Source: an uncultured Eubacterium sp. (lineage in GTDB: Bacteria > Bacillota > Clostridia > Lachnospirales > Lachnospiraceae). Taken from it: DNA of 43,583 bases. The translations under genes and the position numbers were made by a program. Positions 16,703 to 23,766 of this stretch are shown piece after piece. Under the pieces are notes generated by a model, which was given only the letters and a program-made list of their open reading frames with translations, had not been told where the DNA came from and ran no database searches. The stretch is taken from assembly GCA_910578975.1 (NCBI GenBank), contig CAJTRZ010000014.1, positions 1-43,583 on the forward strand, given 5' to 3'. The number at the start of each line of letters is the position of its first letter. Position 1 is the first letter of the stretch.

Positions 16703-17077
16703 ATGGCAGATAAAGACTTAGAAGTAATAAAGAAAACAAAGGCATTAGTAAAACGTACATACCAGGTTACATCAAATCCGAAGCATTACCCAAAAAAGTA
16801 CAGACACAGTCTGGTTGTCGAAATGCAGAAACGTAGCATGGATATTTACAAATTACTGTTTGAGGCAAACAGAATGAATATCAAGGTGTACGGAAAACAG
16901 AGATACGTTTTACAGTCAAAGGCAGTTACATACTGTGAAGAATTGATGTTCTTTATTGAATTATCTTATGACCTGGGAATCATAGGCATGAAGCGTATGG
17001 AGAGCTGGTCTAAAGATGTAGCAGACATAAAACATATGACCTTAGCCTGGAGAAGCAGAGACCGGGACAGGGCATAA
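16703..17077 (+). CDS. avd: DGR accessory variability determinant, four-helix-bundle protein
   Basis: The 124-residue basic, helical protein lies between the targets and the template, the usual Avd place. Avd proteins (23S rRNA intervening-sequence family fold) form a barrel-shaped pentamer that binds the reverse transcriptase and the template RNA and is needed for adenine-mutagenic cDNA synthesis. Basic residues are abundant, as expected for nucleic-acid binding. AAAAGGATAGGA precedes the ATG. The call rests on length, composition, recognisable helical pattern and position. Confidence 0.88.
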   Translation: MADKDLEVIKKTKALVKRTYQVTSNPKHYPKKYRHSLVVEMQKRSMDIYKLLFEANRMNIKVYGKQRYVLQSKAVTYCEELMFFIELSYDLGIIGMKRMESWSKDVADIKHMTLAWRSRDRDRA

Positions 17078-17101
17078 ACACATAGGTTTCATTTCGTTTC
17101 A

Positions 17102-17167
17102 GCGTGCGTTTGTCCGTCGGGCAATATCAACAACAATAACTACAACAACAATAACGGCGTGCGCCCC
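17102..17167 (+). ncRNA. DGR template repeat (TR)
   Basis: The 66-nt template lies in the 205-nt gap between avd and the reverse transcriptase. In target frame it encodes ACVCPSG, then nine Asn codons (AAY), one Ile and one Tyr, then NGVRP. All 20 adenines lie in the central part; AAY codons are typical of DGR templates because changing both A's reaches many amino acids without stops. The TR RNA should extend at both sides. Confidence 0.95.
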
Positions 17168-17168
17168 A

Positions 17169-17187
17169 TTCTGTATCACATACAGAA
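17169..17187 (+). other. Perfect 8-bp hairpin directly after TR
   Basis: TTCTGTAT (17169-17176) pairs with ATACAGAA (17180-17187) around CAC. It starts two bases after the template core, where the structured spacer of the DGR RNA begins in the Bordetella system. It may position the reverse transcriptase for priming. Confidence 0.6.
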
Positions 17188-17282
17188 GTCAGACCGAGTA
17201 GGCATGAGCTGAAAGCAGTACAACGATATAAGATACAAAAAGAAATGAGACCTTTCTCTTAGAGATAAATACAAATGTAATA

Positions 17283-18308
17283 ATGAGTAAGAAAATCGTA
17301 ACAGAGTATAAGAATATATACAAATCAAGTAAAAGAGCCAAGAGAGGCAAGAAATATCACAGCAGTCTGGCACGTTTTGACATGATGGAACTGGAAGGAG
17401 TTCATATGTTGAAGGAACAACTGGAACGTGGAAAATATACAGTTGGACCATACAGTGAATTTAAAGTATATGAGCCAAAGGAAAGAAAAATCATGTCGTG
17501 CCAGTATAAGGATAAAGTTATACAACACTGCCTGTGTGACTACATACTGCATCCGGTGTTGAAGGATGAATTTATTGAATGTAATGCAGCCGGACAGAAG
17601 AATAAAGGGACATTGTATTCAATGGACAAACTCAAAGGACATATGCTGGAACATTACAAGGAACATGGAACAGAAGGATATATCCTGAAATGTGATATAA
17701 GGAAATTTTTTTATGAGATAGACCATGAAATTTTAAAAGATATTGTGGACTATCATTTTCAGGACAGATTCATCCAGAACCTTAATCATATATACATTGA
17801 CAGTACAGAAGGAAAAGGACTTCCGCTGGGGAACCAGGTAGCGCAGGTGTATGCGTTGCTGATGCTGAATGGAATGGATCATATGATAACTGGAGAACTG
17901 GGAATTAAATATTATGGCAGATATATGGATGATTTCTATTTGATACATCACAGTAAAGCGTATCTGAAGGAATGCTTATCTAATATAACCATGATGGTGG
18001 AATCCTTAGAATTGGAGTTAAATGAGAAAACCCAGATAGCACCTATAAAGAGGGGGATTAAATACCTGGGGTTTCATCATTACATTACAGAAGATGGTAA
18101 GTATATCAGAAAAGTAACCGGAGAGAAGAAAAGAGAAATCAAGAAGAAAATAAGGCAGCAGATAAAACTAGTAAAGGCAGGAAGATTAACAATGGACAAG
18201 TTCATGGAAAGCTATAACAGCAGAAAAGCGCATTTGATGCAGGGAAATTGTTATAAACTCTGTCAGTCACTGGATTTGTTTGTAAAAGAGTTGTTAGAAA
18301 AAATGTGA
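17283..18308 (+). CDS. DGR reverse transcriptase
   Basis: The 341-residue protein has the reverse-transcriptase motifs in order: KCDIRKFF with Asp138, GLPLGNQVAQ at 179-188, the active site YMDD at 214-217 and KYLGF near 260. The motif with LGN...Q instead of the QGxxxSP of group II introns and retrons is characteristic of DGR enzymes. There is no maturase or endonuclease domain. It copies the TR RNA with errors at A. No convincing ribosome site precedes the ATG, so expression may be low. The stop of avd is 205 nt upstream. Confidence 0.95.
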   Translation: MSKKIVTEYKNIYKSSKRAKRGKKYHSSLARFDMMELEGVHMLKEQLERGKYTVGPYSEFKVYEPKERKIMSCQYKDKVIQHCLCDYILHPVLKDEFIECNAAGQKNKGTLYSMDKLKGHMLEHYKEHGTEGYILKCDIRKFFYEIDHEILKDIVDYHFQDRFIQNLNHIYIDSTEGKGLPLGNQVAQVYALLMLNGMDHMITGELGIKYYGRYMDDFYLIHHSKAYLKECLSNITMMVESLELELNEKTQIAPIKRGIKYLGFHHYITEDGKYIRKVTGEKKREIKKKIRQQIKLVKAGRLTMDKFMESYNSRKAHLMQGNCYKLCQSLDLFVKELLEKM

Positions 18309-18354
18309 AAAGATTGGAAATAAATAAGTCAAGTAGTTAAGAAAGGAAACAAAG

Positions 18355-18852
18355 TTGAACAGAAAGAACACAACAGAGTTTTTAGGAAAGTTGCTTATAA
18401 GTAACAAGTTTTCTGGTCCTGGAAAGCATTGGGCGAGTGAAGTGTCACTTGATTATGGAACAATTAATGTAAGAAGAGTAGATTTTATGCAATTTGAACC
18501 GGAAAACGTTGTTACAATTAGTGGCTTGGAAAAAGGCATATTTACTTCATATGAAGTAAAAAGTTGTAGAGCTGATTACAATAGTGGATTCGGTAAGAAT
18601 TTTGAAACAGAAAAAAATTATTTTGTTATGCCAATGGAATTGTATATTGAAGTTAGGACAGAAGTTCCACATGATGTGGGGGTAATGTGTCCCGTACCGA
18701 GGTCTAGGGATAAGTTTGATGAGTTTAAGAATCCTACCCCATTAGATGCAGAGGTCCATTGGGAATTAAAAGTAATTAAGCAAGCCAGACAAAAGAGCAG
18801 AAAACGTTCAATGGTGGAACTATTGTTTTGCATGTTAAGAGCAGGACATTAA
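18355..18852 (+). CDS. Possible PD-(D/E)xK-type nuclease-like protein, TTG start
   Basis: The 165-residue product contains RRVDFMQF and then YEVKSCRADYNSGFGKNF, a D...ExK arrangement seen in PD-(D/E)xK nucleases and MmcB-like proteins. It continues ELYIEVRTEVPHDVGV and ends in a basic tail. The TTG at 18355 follows GAAAGGAAACAAAG and is the likely start. It lies just downstream of the reverse transcriptase, and an assisting role in recombination or replication is possible. The nuclease call is by motif only. Confidence 0.5.
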   Translation: MNRKNTTEFLGKLLISNKFSGPGKHWASEVSLDYGTINVRRVDFMQFEPENVVTISGLEKGIFTSYEVKSCRADYNSGFGKNFETEKNYFVMPMELYIEVRTEVPHDVGVMCPVPRSRDKFDEFKNPTPLDAEVHWELKVIKQARQKSRKRSMVELLFCMLRAGH

Positions 18853-18943
18853 TTATAGAAAATAAAGGATAAGAACAGAACATTGAAAACTAAATACTGG
18901 CTAGAAAAGTTTGAAGTTATTAGAAAAACTTTTATAAATACTA

Positions 18944-18972
18944 TTGACATATGGTGCACCATATGGTAATAT
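18944..18972 (+). promoter_or_regulatory. Strong promoter with an 18-bp palindromic operator
   Basis: TTGACA (18944-18949) and TAATAT (18967-18972) are 17 nt apart. The palindrome CATATGGTGCACCATATG (18948-18965) fills the spacer, and a second overlapping palindrome ACCATATGGT lies at 18958-18967. This points to tight control by a dimeric repressor, probably phage-encoded. Confidence 0.75.
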
Positions 18973-18998
18973 ATATACATAAGGAGGTGAGATAACAG

Positions 18999-19112
18999 AT
19001 GGCTAAGAAAAAACAAAAAAAAGAAAGCCTGATAAAGATAGTAATAGAACTGTTAATTGCATTAGGAACGTTCTTAACAGGAATTGCAAGTCTTATACAG
19101 GCTCTCAAGTAA
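18999..19112 (+). CDS. Holin-like / type I toxin-like small hydrophobic peptide
   Basis: The 37-residue peptide has a basic start (MAKKKQKKESL) and one hydrophobic helix (IVIELLIALGTFLTGIASLI). This matches putative holin-like toxins of Firmicutes, small membrane peptides often controlled by antisense RNA. AAGGAGGTGAG gives a near-perfect ribosome site. It has its own strong operator-controlled promoter and is followed by a hairpin, so it forms a self-contained unit. I did not find a clear antitoxin RNA promoter. It is not the lysis holin, which lies at 36349. Confidence 0.6.
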   Translation: MAKKKQKKESLIKIVIELLIALGTFLTGIASLIQALK

Positions 19113-19140
19113 AGGGAAGGGGCGAAAGCCCCAATCCTTT
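19111..19140 (+). terminator. Terminator-like hairpin after the small peptide gene
   Basis: GGGGC-GAAA-GCCCC (19119-19132) has a very stable tetraloop, extended by AAAGG/CCTTT (19111-19115/19136-19140) across an internal loop. There is no long T-run, so termination may be partial. Confidence 0.55.
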
Positions 19141-19173
19141 AAAAGAATTATAGCACATCTGTAAAAAAATAAA

Positions 19174-19344
19174 ATGAGAAATTATAAATTTAGTGTTTTG
19201 TTTGTATTCTGTTCTTGGGTTATATTTATCGCAGCAGAGAAAAATATAACATCTAGCATATTGTTAATGCTTTCTGGATTGTATGCTTTATGTAATATTA
19301 TACCAGAATTAAGGAAGAGGTTAATGAATAATGCCAAAAGGTAA
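19174..19344 (+). CDS. Possible small membrane protein, 56 residues
   Basis: The frame has two hydrophobic stretches (about 7-21 and 27-45) and a basic end. No good ribosome site is visible, and its end overlaps the next gene by 14 nt. Real but uncertain. Confidence 0.35.
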   Translation: MRNYKFSVLFVFCSWVIFIAAEKNITSSILLMLSGLYALCNIIPELRKRLMNNAKR

Positions 19345-19525
19345 TCCAAAACCGCAGACTATAGCAACACAGAAGTATGCAGAAAAAGCAGGATGGATTT
19401 CAAAATCCTACAAATTAAAGAAAGAAGTTGTAGAAGAATTTGCAACAGTATGCGAAAAGGTGGGTGTTAGTCAATCAGGACAACTTACTAAAATGATGAA
19501 TGAATTTATAGAACAGAATAAGTAA
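19331..19525 (+). CDS. Small ribbon-helix-helix-like protein
   Basis: The 64-residue product ends with KLKKEVVEEFATVCEKVGVS and a helix, the strand-helix-helix layout of Arc/MetJ-type repressors. Such a dimeric protein could bind a palindrome such as the one at 18948-18965, about 380 nt upstream; this link is a guess. GGAAGAGG precedes the ATG. A terminator follows at once. Confidence 0.55.
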   Translation: MPKGNPKPQTIATQKYAEKAGWISKSYKLKKEVVEEFATVCEKVGVSQSGQLTKMMNEFIEQNK

Positions 19526-19529
19526 CAGG

Positions 19530-19564
19530 AAACTACTAGCCAGTATTTGGTTAGTAGTTTTTTT
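19530..19564 (+). terminator. Intrinsic terminator
   Basis: AAACTACTAGCC (19530-19541) pairs with GGTTAGTAGTTT (19549-19560), 12 pairs with one G-U, followed by further T's. It ends the unit containing the ribbon-helix-helix-like gene. Confidence 0.85.
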
Positions 19565-19586
19565 GTGCAATGAAAGGAGAAAAAGC

Positions 19587-19745
19587 ATGGGACAATTAAG
19601 AAGACCAACCAAAGAACAGAAAATAGCAATTAAAAGGTGTGGATATAATCCAGAGGATTATTCCATAGTGCGTAGGAGTGATACAGACGAGAGTTTCAAA
19701 ATTATACACAAAGAAACTCATGACAAGATAGAAATTTACTATTAA
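19587..19745 (+). CDS. DUF6906-like small protein, 52 residues
   Basis: GAAAGGAGAAAAAGC precedes the ATG at 19587. The protein (LRRPTKEQKIAIKRCGYNP, then YSIVRR and a strand ending in IHKETHD) resembles the small DUF6906 family common in Firmicute phages. Function unknown. A longer frame from 19563 lies in the terminator and is rejected. Confidence 0.6.
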   Translation: MGQLRRPTKEQKIAIKRCGYNPEDYSIVRRSDTDESFKIIHKETHDKIEIYY

Positions 19746-19773
19746 GTAGAAAAAATAATAGTAAATATACATT

Positions 19774-19821
19774 TATATAGAAGAAACTCGTTAAAAGTCT
19801 CTTCTATATAGATGCTTTTTT
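19774..19821 (+). terminator. Intrinsic terminator before the Rep gene
   Basis: TATATAGAAGA (19774-19784) pairs perfectly with TCTTCTATATA (19800-19810), followed by GATGC and a run of T's. Confidence 0.75.
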
Positions 19822-19887
19822 ATACCTTTTTCGACCTAGTAATGGAATAGTAACAATTCAACCATAAAAAAATAAAGGATGAAATCT

Positions 19888-20880
19888 ATGAGAAAAAAAT
19901 ATAAAGATAACTACAATCCTGAAAATGTATATCAGGATGAATTATATAAACACATAAAAAAGAAAAGCTTTGAAAATTTTATTAAATCATGCAAAGTTGA
20001 TAATCCATTGGCAGACTATGTAGATATTGAGAATGAGTATAAAAAGCAGGAACAGAGATTAGAGGAGTTGGAGATAGAAAGATTTATTTATGAGAAAAGA
20101 GTAAATGGAATATATCGAACCAGAACAACCAAGGCAGGAAATCAGTTAGAGGTTGATATATATCCGAGTTTCCAATTTGCCATAGATATTCCGAAGGAAA
20201 AAAAGAACAAGGGAACAAGCAAGGCACAGAAAATATGCAATGATAACCGCTCAAGACGAACATTTGTAAATACAGTCAATGAGAACTTTGGAGAAGGGGA
20301 TTTGTGGATATCGTTGACATACACTAATGATAATTTACCAAGTGATTGGAAAAGAGCAAAGAAAAATGTTGAAAACTATGTGAAACGTATAAAGCGTATG
20401 CGTAAAAAGTTAGGGCTATCAGAAAAAGAATTTAAGTATGTTTACACAACGGAGTATGACGTGGAGGAGAGTCCGAGGACAGGAAAAACGAAAACAAGAA
20501 TACATCATCACTTTTTTTGTACAGGTGACATGGATAGAGATTTGTTGGAACAAATGTGGAAGTTAGGAAAACGTAATGACTCTCAAAGACTGCATCCAGA
20601 TGAAAAGACACATCTCACTGGTGTGGCAAATTATTCTAGTAAAGACCCTAAAGGGAAAAAACATTGGTCCGGCTCAAGAAATTTACGAAAACCTAAAGTA
20701 ACAAAATCATACAGCAAATTCAAAAAGCGAGCGGTTGAAAAAATGATAAAGCAACATGACGAGATAAAAGAGCAGATGGAAAAGAAATATCCAGGATATG
20801 AATTTATAGATGCCAGAGTAATGTTTAACAAACATAATCAAGGCAATTACATATATGCAAGAATGGTTAGAAGAGAATGA
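19888..20880 (+). CDS. HUH-type rolling-circle replication protein (Rep)
   Basis: The 330-residue product has the HUH endonuclease motif RIHHHFF (His206-208) and a downstream YSSK (Tyr249, Lys252) as candidate nicking tyrosine and partner lysine, with WISLTYT as the first conserved strand. This is the pattern of Rep proteins of the phage G2P/microvirus-like replication family. It should nick one strand at an origin to start rolling-circle synthesis. The start at 19888 has proper spacing to AAAGGA; the ATG at 19879 abuts it. No helicase loader, helicase or primase is seen elsewhere in the prophage. Confidence 0.8.
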   Translation: MRKKYKDNYNPENVYQDELYKHIKKKSFENFIKSCKVDNPLADYVDIENEYKKQEQRLEELEIERFIYEKRVNGIYRTRTTKAGNQLEVDIYPSFQFAIDIPKEKKNKGTSKAQKICNDNRSRRTFVNTVNENFGEGDLWISLTYTNDNLPSDWKRAKKNVENYVKRIKRMRKKLGLSEKEFKYVYTTEYDVEESPRTGKTKTRIHHHFFCTGDMDRDLLEQMWKLGKRNDSQRLHPDEKTHLTGVANYSSKDPKGKKHWSGSRNLRKPKVTKSYSKFKKRAVEKMIKQHDEIKEQMEKKYPGYEFIDARVMFNKHNQGNYIYARMVRRE

Positions 20881-20930
20881 AGCAGCAGTTAGAACACAGA
20901 TTGATATTGAGTAAAAGGAGTAGAAAAAAT

Positions 20931-21230
20931 ATGAGCAGACCGAAATATTATTGGTACAGCATGGTAAAGAAAATGGTTATGAAATATCCACAGATAAAAG
21001 AAGAAAATTCAATACAGACAAGTATTTATGTAATGGCAATAGAGAAATCACTTGAAGAGACAGAAAAATTACAAAATGGTGAAGAAAGAGTAAAGGCTAT
21101 AAGAAAAATATATTTTGAACGAAAGAAAACGTATGCAGGTGTAGCACAAGAGATGAATTACAGTGAGAGAACTATAAGAAACTGGACAAGCAGTTTTATA
21201 AATTTATGTGGAAAAAATGCAGGTTTTTAA
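20931..21230 (+). CDS. ArpU/RinA-like late transcription regulator
   Basis: The 99-residue protein ends in a sigma-region-4-like helix-turn-helix (KTYAGVAQEMNYSERTIRNW, about 68-87). Small proteins of this type just upstream of terminase genes in Firmicute phages (ArpU, RinA and sigma-like proteins) activate packaging and structural operons. The start at 20931 follows AAAAGGAG; the longer frame overlapping rep lacks a site. The inverted repeat downstream could be its target. Confidence 0.75.
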   Translation: MSRPKYYWYSMVKKMVMKYPQIKEENSIQTSIYVMAIEKSLEETEKLQNGEERVKAIRKIYFERKKTYAGVAQEMNYSERTIRNWTSSFINLCGKNAGF

Positions 21231-21265
21231 AGAGATTAAAAAGTGCTTTGTTTTCTTGGAATGTT

Positions 21266-21319
21266 TGTCTAACAGAGCCACAAAACTAATATACAATTTA
21301 ATCTATAAGGTGTTAGACA
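21266..21319. promoter_or_regulatory. 9-bp inverted repeat ahead of the packaging genes
   Basis: TGTCTAACA (21266-21274) is perfectly inverted as TGTTAGACA (21311-21319), with 36 nt between. It lies between the late regulator and the HNH/terminase genes, where a late-gene activator site or cos-associated sequence would be expected. Confidence 0.5.
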
Positions 21320-21355
21320 TGATAGATAAGTGAGAAAACTTGGAGTTGAAAATGA

Positions 21356-21700
21356 ATGACTGTACGAGAAATCATTAAATGCATTAATTCAGGCAAGGTA
21401 TATAAGATTTATAAAACTAAGCAATGGTTCAGTTTAAAACAGGAAGTGCTAGAAGAGTTCCACTTTGAATGTGCTAGCTGTAAAGCAAAAGGAATTATTA
21501 CAATGGCACAGACAGTACATCATGTAAAACATGTAAAGGAGTTTCCACATCTTGCTTATAGTAAATATTATATTGATATTTACGGCAGGAAGAAAAGAAA
21601 TCTAATTCCTTTATGCAACAGTTGTCACAATGAGGAACATGATAGATTCAAGAAAAAAGAAAAAAAGGCAGAAAAACCTTTGACAGAAGAAAGGTGGTAG
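21356..21700 (+). CDS. Phage HNH endonuclease
   Basis: The 114-residue protein has Cys39/Cys42, the His55-His56 pair, Asn82 and Cys87/Cys90-His91, the complete zinc-bound HNH signature. HNH proteins next to the terminase in HK97-like phages assist terminase cleavage at cos sites. This suggests cos-type packaging. TTGGAG precedes the ATG. Confidence 0.9.
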   Translation: MTVREIIKCINSGKVYKIYKTKQWFSLKQEVLEEFHFECASCKAKGIITMAQTVHHVKHVKEFPHLAYSKYYIDIYGRKKRNLIPLCNSCHNEEHDRFKKKEKKAEKPLTEERW

Positions 21701-21803
21701 CCCCCACTCCCCCAAACCCCTAAAAAAATTAAGAAACACGCCAACGGGGAAGATGTAGGCAAGGAGAGATTTTTTGAAAAATTGAAAAAAGGTGGTTTTT
21801 TGA

Positions 21804-22100
21804 ATGGCAAACATATCAAAAGCTGAACGAAGAAAACGTGAAACAGAAAAGTCAATACTGAAAGTATTGGAGGAAAATCAAAGAGATACAAAGCCCAATC
21901 TGCACCTGGTAGAGCAATATATGAAATTATACAGCGATTTAGAGCTGATAAATAAAAAATTAACCGAGAAATTTTCGGTGGCACTCTCACAGGAGCGTAG
22001 ACAGATTTTAAAAACAATGACAAACATTTTGGAATATTTAGGTTTTGCATCAGAAAAGAAAAATGCAGCAGGAAAGGAAAATGAAGTACCAGAACTATAG
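21804..22100 (+). CDS. terS: Terminase small subunit, P27-like
   Basis: The 98-residue helical protein starts MANISKAERRKRETEK and lies between HNH and TerL. Length and sequence fit the P27 family of DNA-recognition terminase subunits, although on the short side. It overlaps TerL by 20 nt, suggesting translational coupling. Confidence 0.75.
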   Translation: MANISKAERRKRETEKSILKVLEENQRDTKPNLHLVEQYMKLYSDLELINKKLTEKFSVALSQERRQILKTMTNILEYLGFASEKKNAAGKENEVPEL

Positions 22101-23757
22101 CAAATATTTAGATCCATACATAGACAGCATTATGAATAACAAAGTTGAGCATTGCATAGAGCAGGAGCTGATGATTACTAATCTGCTATTACCGGTGCTT
22201 GAACGAACTGATGTAAAAGTTGATGATGAAAAAATTGAAAAGGCATTAAGTTTGATGAAGTATTTTGACTTTGAATTAGTTGAGTGGGAAATATTTCTTA
22301 CAGCAGTTGTTGTCGGAGTTGTGTGGATAGAAGATGAAAGTCCATACTTTCGTGATATACGAATTTACGTAGGGCGTGGTTCTGGAAAAAACGGATTAGC
22401 AAGTTTTTGGATATTTTATTTTATTTCCCCATATCACGGAGTTAAAGGGTATAACATTGAAATCATGGCAAATTCAGAAGACCAGGCAAAAATGTCGTTT
22501 ACTGATGTGTTTAATGTAATTCGAGAACCGAAGCCGGAACATGAAAAAGCAATAAAAGCACATTATCATGCTACGCTCGAAGTTATAACCTGCAAAACAA
22601 CACAGTCAACAATAAAGTACAATACTTCATCTAACCGAGGAAAGGATAGTAAAAGAACAGGATGCAATTTATTTGATGAGAAACACGAATATACAAGCAG
22701 GGATAAGAAAAATATTGACACGCTTTCATCTGGACTTGGAAAAGTGCGAAATTGGAGAAACATAACAATTTCAACTTGTGGACATGAAAGAGATGGAGTG
22801 CTTGACAAGGAACAGGAAGCAGGGCAGGGGATTTTATCAAAATATGATCCAGATAATAGAATATTTATTTTCTGGTGCAGAATTGAAAAGAAAGAGGAAT
22901 GGGAAAATCCGAACATGTGGGTTAAAGCGATTCCATCTCTTAGGCATAGGCAATTTAGAGAATTAAGAGACAGAATCACTTATGAGGTAAAAGATATGCC
23001 AAACAACATGGATTATTTTTCGGAGTTCATGGCAAAACGAATGAATTGTCCCGTAGGAGATAAAGATGTTGAAATAGCCACATGGGAAGATATTAAAGCG
23101 ACAAATCAGGAAATACCGGATTTGAAAGGAATGGATTGCATAGGTGGAATTGATTATGCAAATACGAACGATTTTGTGGGATGCATTTTATTATTTAAAT
23201 ACAATGGCAAAATTTACGTTAAGCAGCACACATTTATATGTAAGCGCTCTAGAGATCTGCCAGGAATAAAGGCGCCACTGAAAGAGTGGGAAGCAAAGGG
23301 AGATGTAGAATTTGTTGATGATGTTGAAATATCGCCAGAATTAGTAACAGAGTGGTTTAAAGAACAAGAAGAAATATACAATATCAAGGCGATAGCTTTA
23401 GATAAATTTAGATACACGCTTTTAGCAAAAGCATTGAAGACATTAGGCTTTGATTTTGGAAATGGAGATAAGCAGTTATTTACAGTTAGACCATCAAATA
23501 TTATGGAAATCATTCCAGTGATTAACTCATGGATAATAAATCATATTTTAGTGGTTGGTGATGTTCCTGTATTCAGATGGATGATGAATAACACAAAAAA
23601 GGTTCATACAAAAAATAATACTATTTATGACAAAATCGAACCGCATTACAGAAAGAATGATACTTTTATGGCATTTGCAGCAGCAGCTACAAAGCAGAAT
23701 TTGTTAGATGATATGACGAGTTATGATTATAAACCATTAGATATCATTACGTTTTAG
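22081..23757 (+). CDS. terL: Terminase large subunit
   Basis: The 558-residue DNA-packaging motor has the Walker A region YVGRGSGKN (about 96-104), Walker B NLFDE (about 196-200) and a C-terminal nuclease domain beginning at the acidic strand GGIDYANTNDF. It matches the HK97-type Terminase_1 family. The start at 22081 follows AGGAAAGGAAA; an upstream in-frame ATG lacks a site. It moves DNA through the portal and cuts it. Confidence 0.94.
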   Translation: MKYQNYSKYLDPYIDSIMNNKVEHCIEQELMITNLLLPVLERTDVKVDDEKIEKALSLMKYFDFELVEWEIFLTAVVVGVVWIEDESPYFRDIRIYVGRGSGKNGLASFWIFYFISPYHGVKGYNIEIMANSEDQAKMSFTDVFNVIREPKPEHEKAIKAHYHATLEVITCKTTQSTIKYNTSSNRGKDSKRTGCNLFDEKHEYTSRDKKNIDTLSSGLGKVRNWRNITISTCGHERDGVLDKEQEAGQGILSKYDPDNRIFIFWCRIEKKEEWENPNMWVKAIPSLRHRQFRELRDRITYEVKDMPNNMDYFSEFMAKRMNCPVGDKDVEIATWEDIKATNQEIPDLKGMDCIGGIDYANTNDFVGCILLFKYNGKIYVKQHTFICKRSRDLPGIKAPLKEWEAKGDVEFVDDVEISPELVTEWFKEQEEIYNIKAIALDKFRYTLLAKALKTLGFDFGNGDKQLFTVRPSNIMEIIPVINSWIINHILVVGDVPVFRWMMNNTKKVHTKNNTIYDKIEPHYRKNDTFMAFAAAATKQNLLDDMTSYDYKPLDIITF

Positions 23758-23766
23758 GAGATAAAG

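Noticed and set aside
17121..17157. AAC/AAT-rich tract that looks like a microsatellite
   Set aside because: It is the adenine-rich core of the DGR template. Flanks and exact alignment to two VRs explain it fully.
17283..18308. Reverse transcriptase as a retron or group II intron enzyme
   Set aside because: No msr/msd-type inverted-repeat RNA and no intron domains are seen. The LGN...Q motif, Avd, TR and VRs fit a DGR.
18892..19548. AAATACTGGCTAG at 18892-18904 inverted at 19536-19548
   Set aside because: The right copy is mostly the loop of a terminator and the arms are over 600 nt apart. I could find no function and it may be chance.
19888..20880. HUH Rep gene as a separate satellite or plasmid inserted in the prophage
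   Set aside because: No second set of ends or integrase is seen, and the genes on both sides are consistent with one phage operon.
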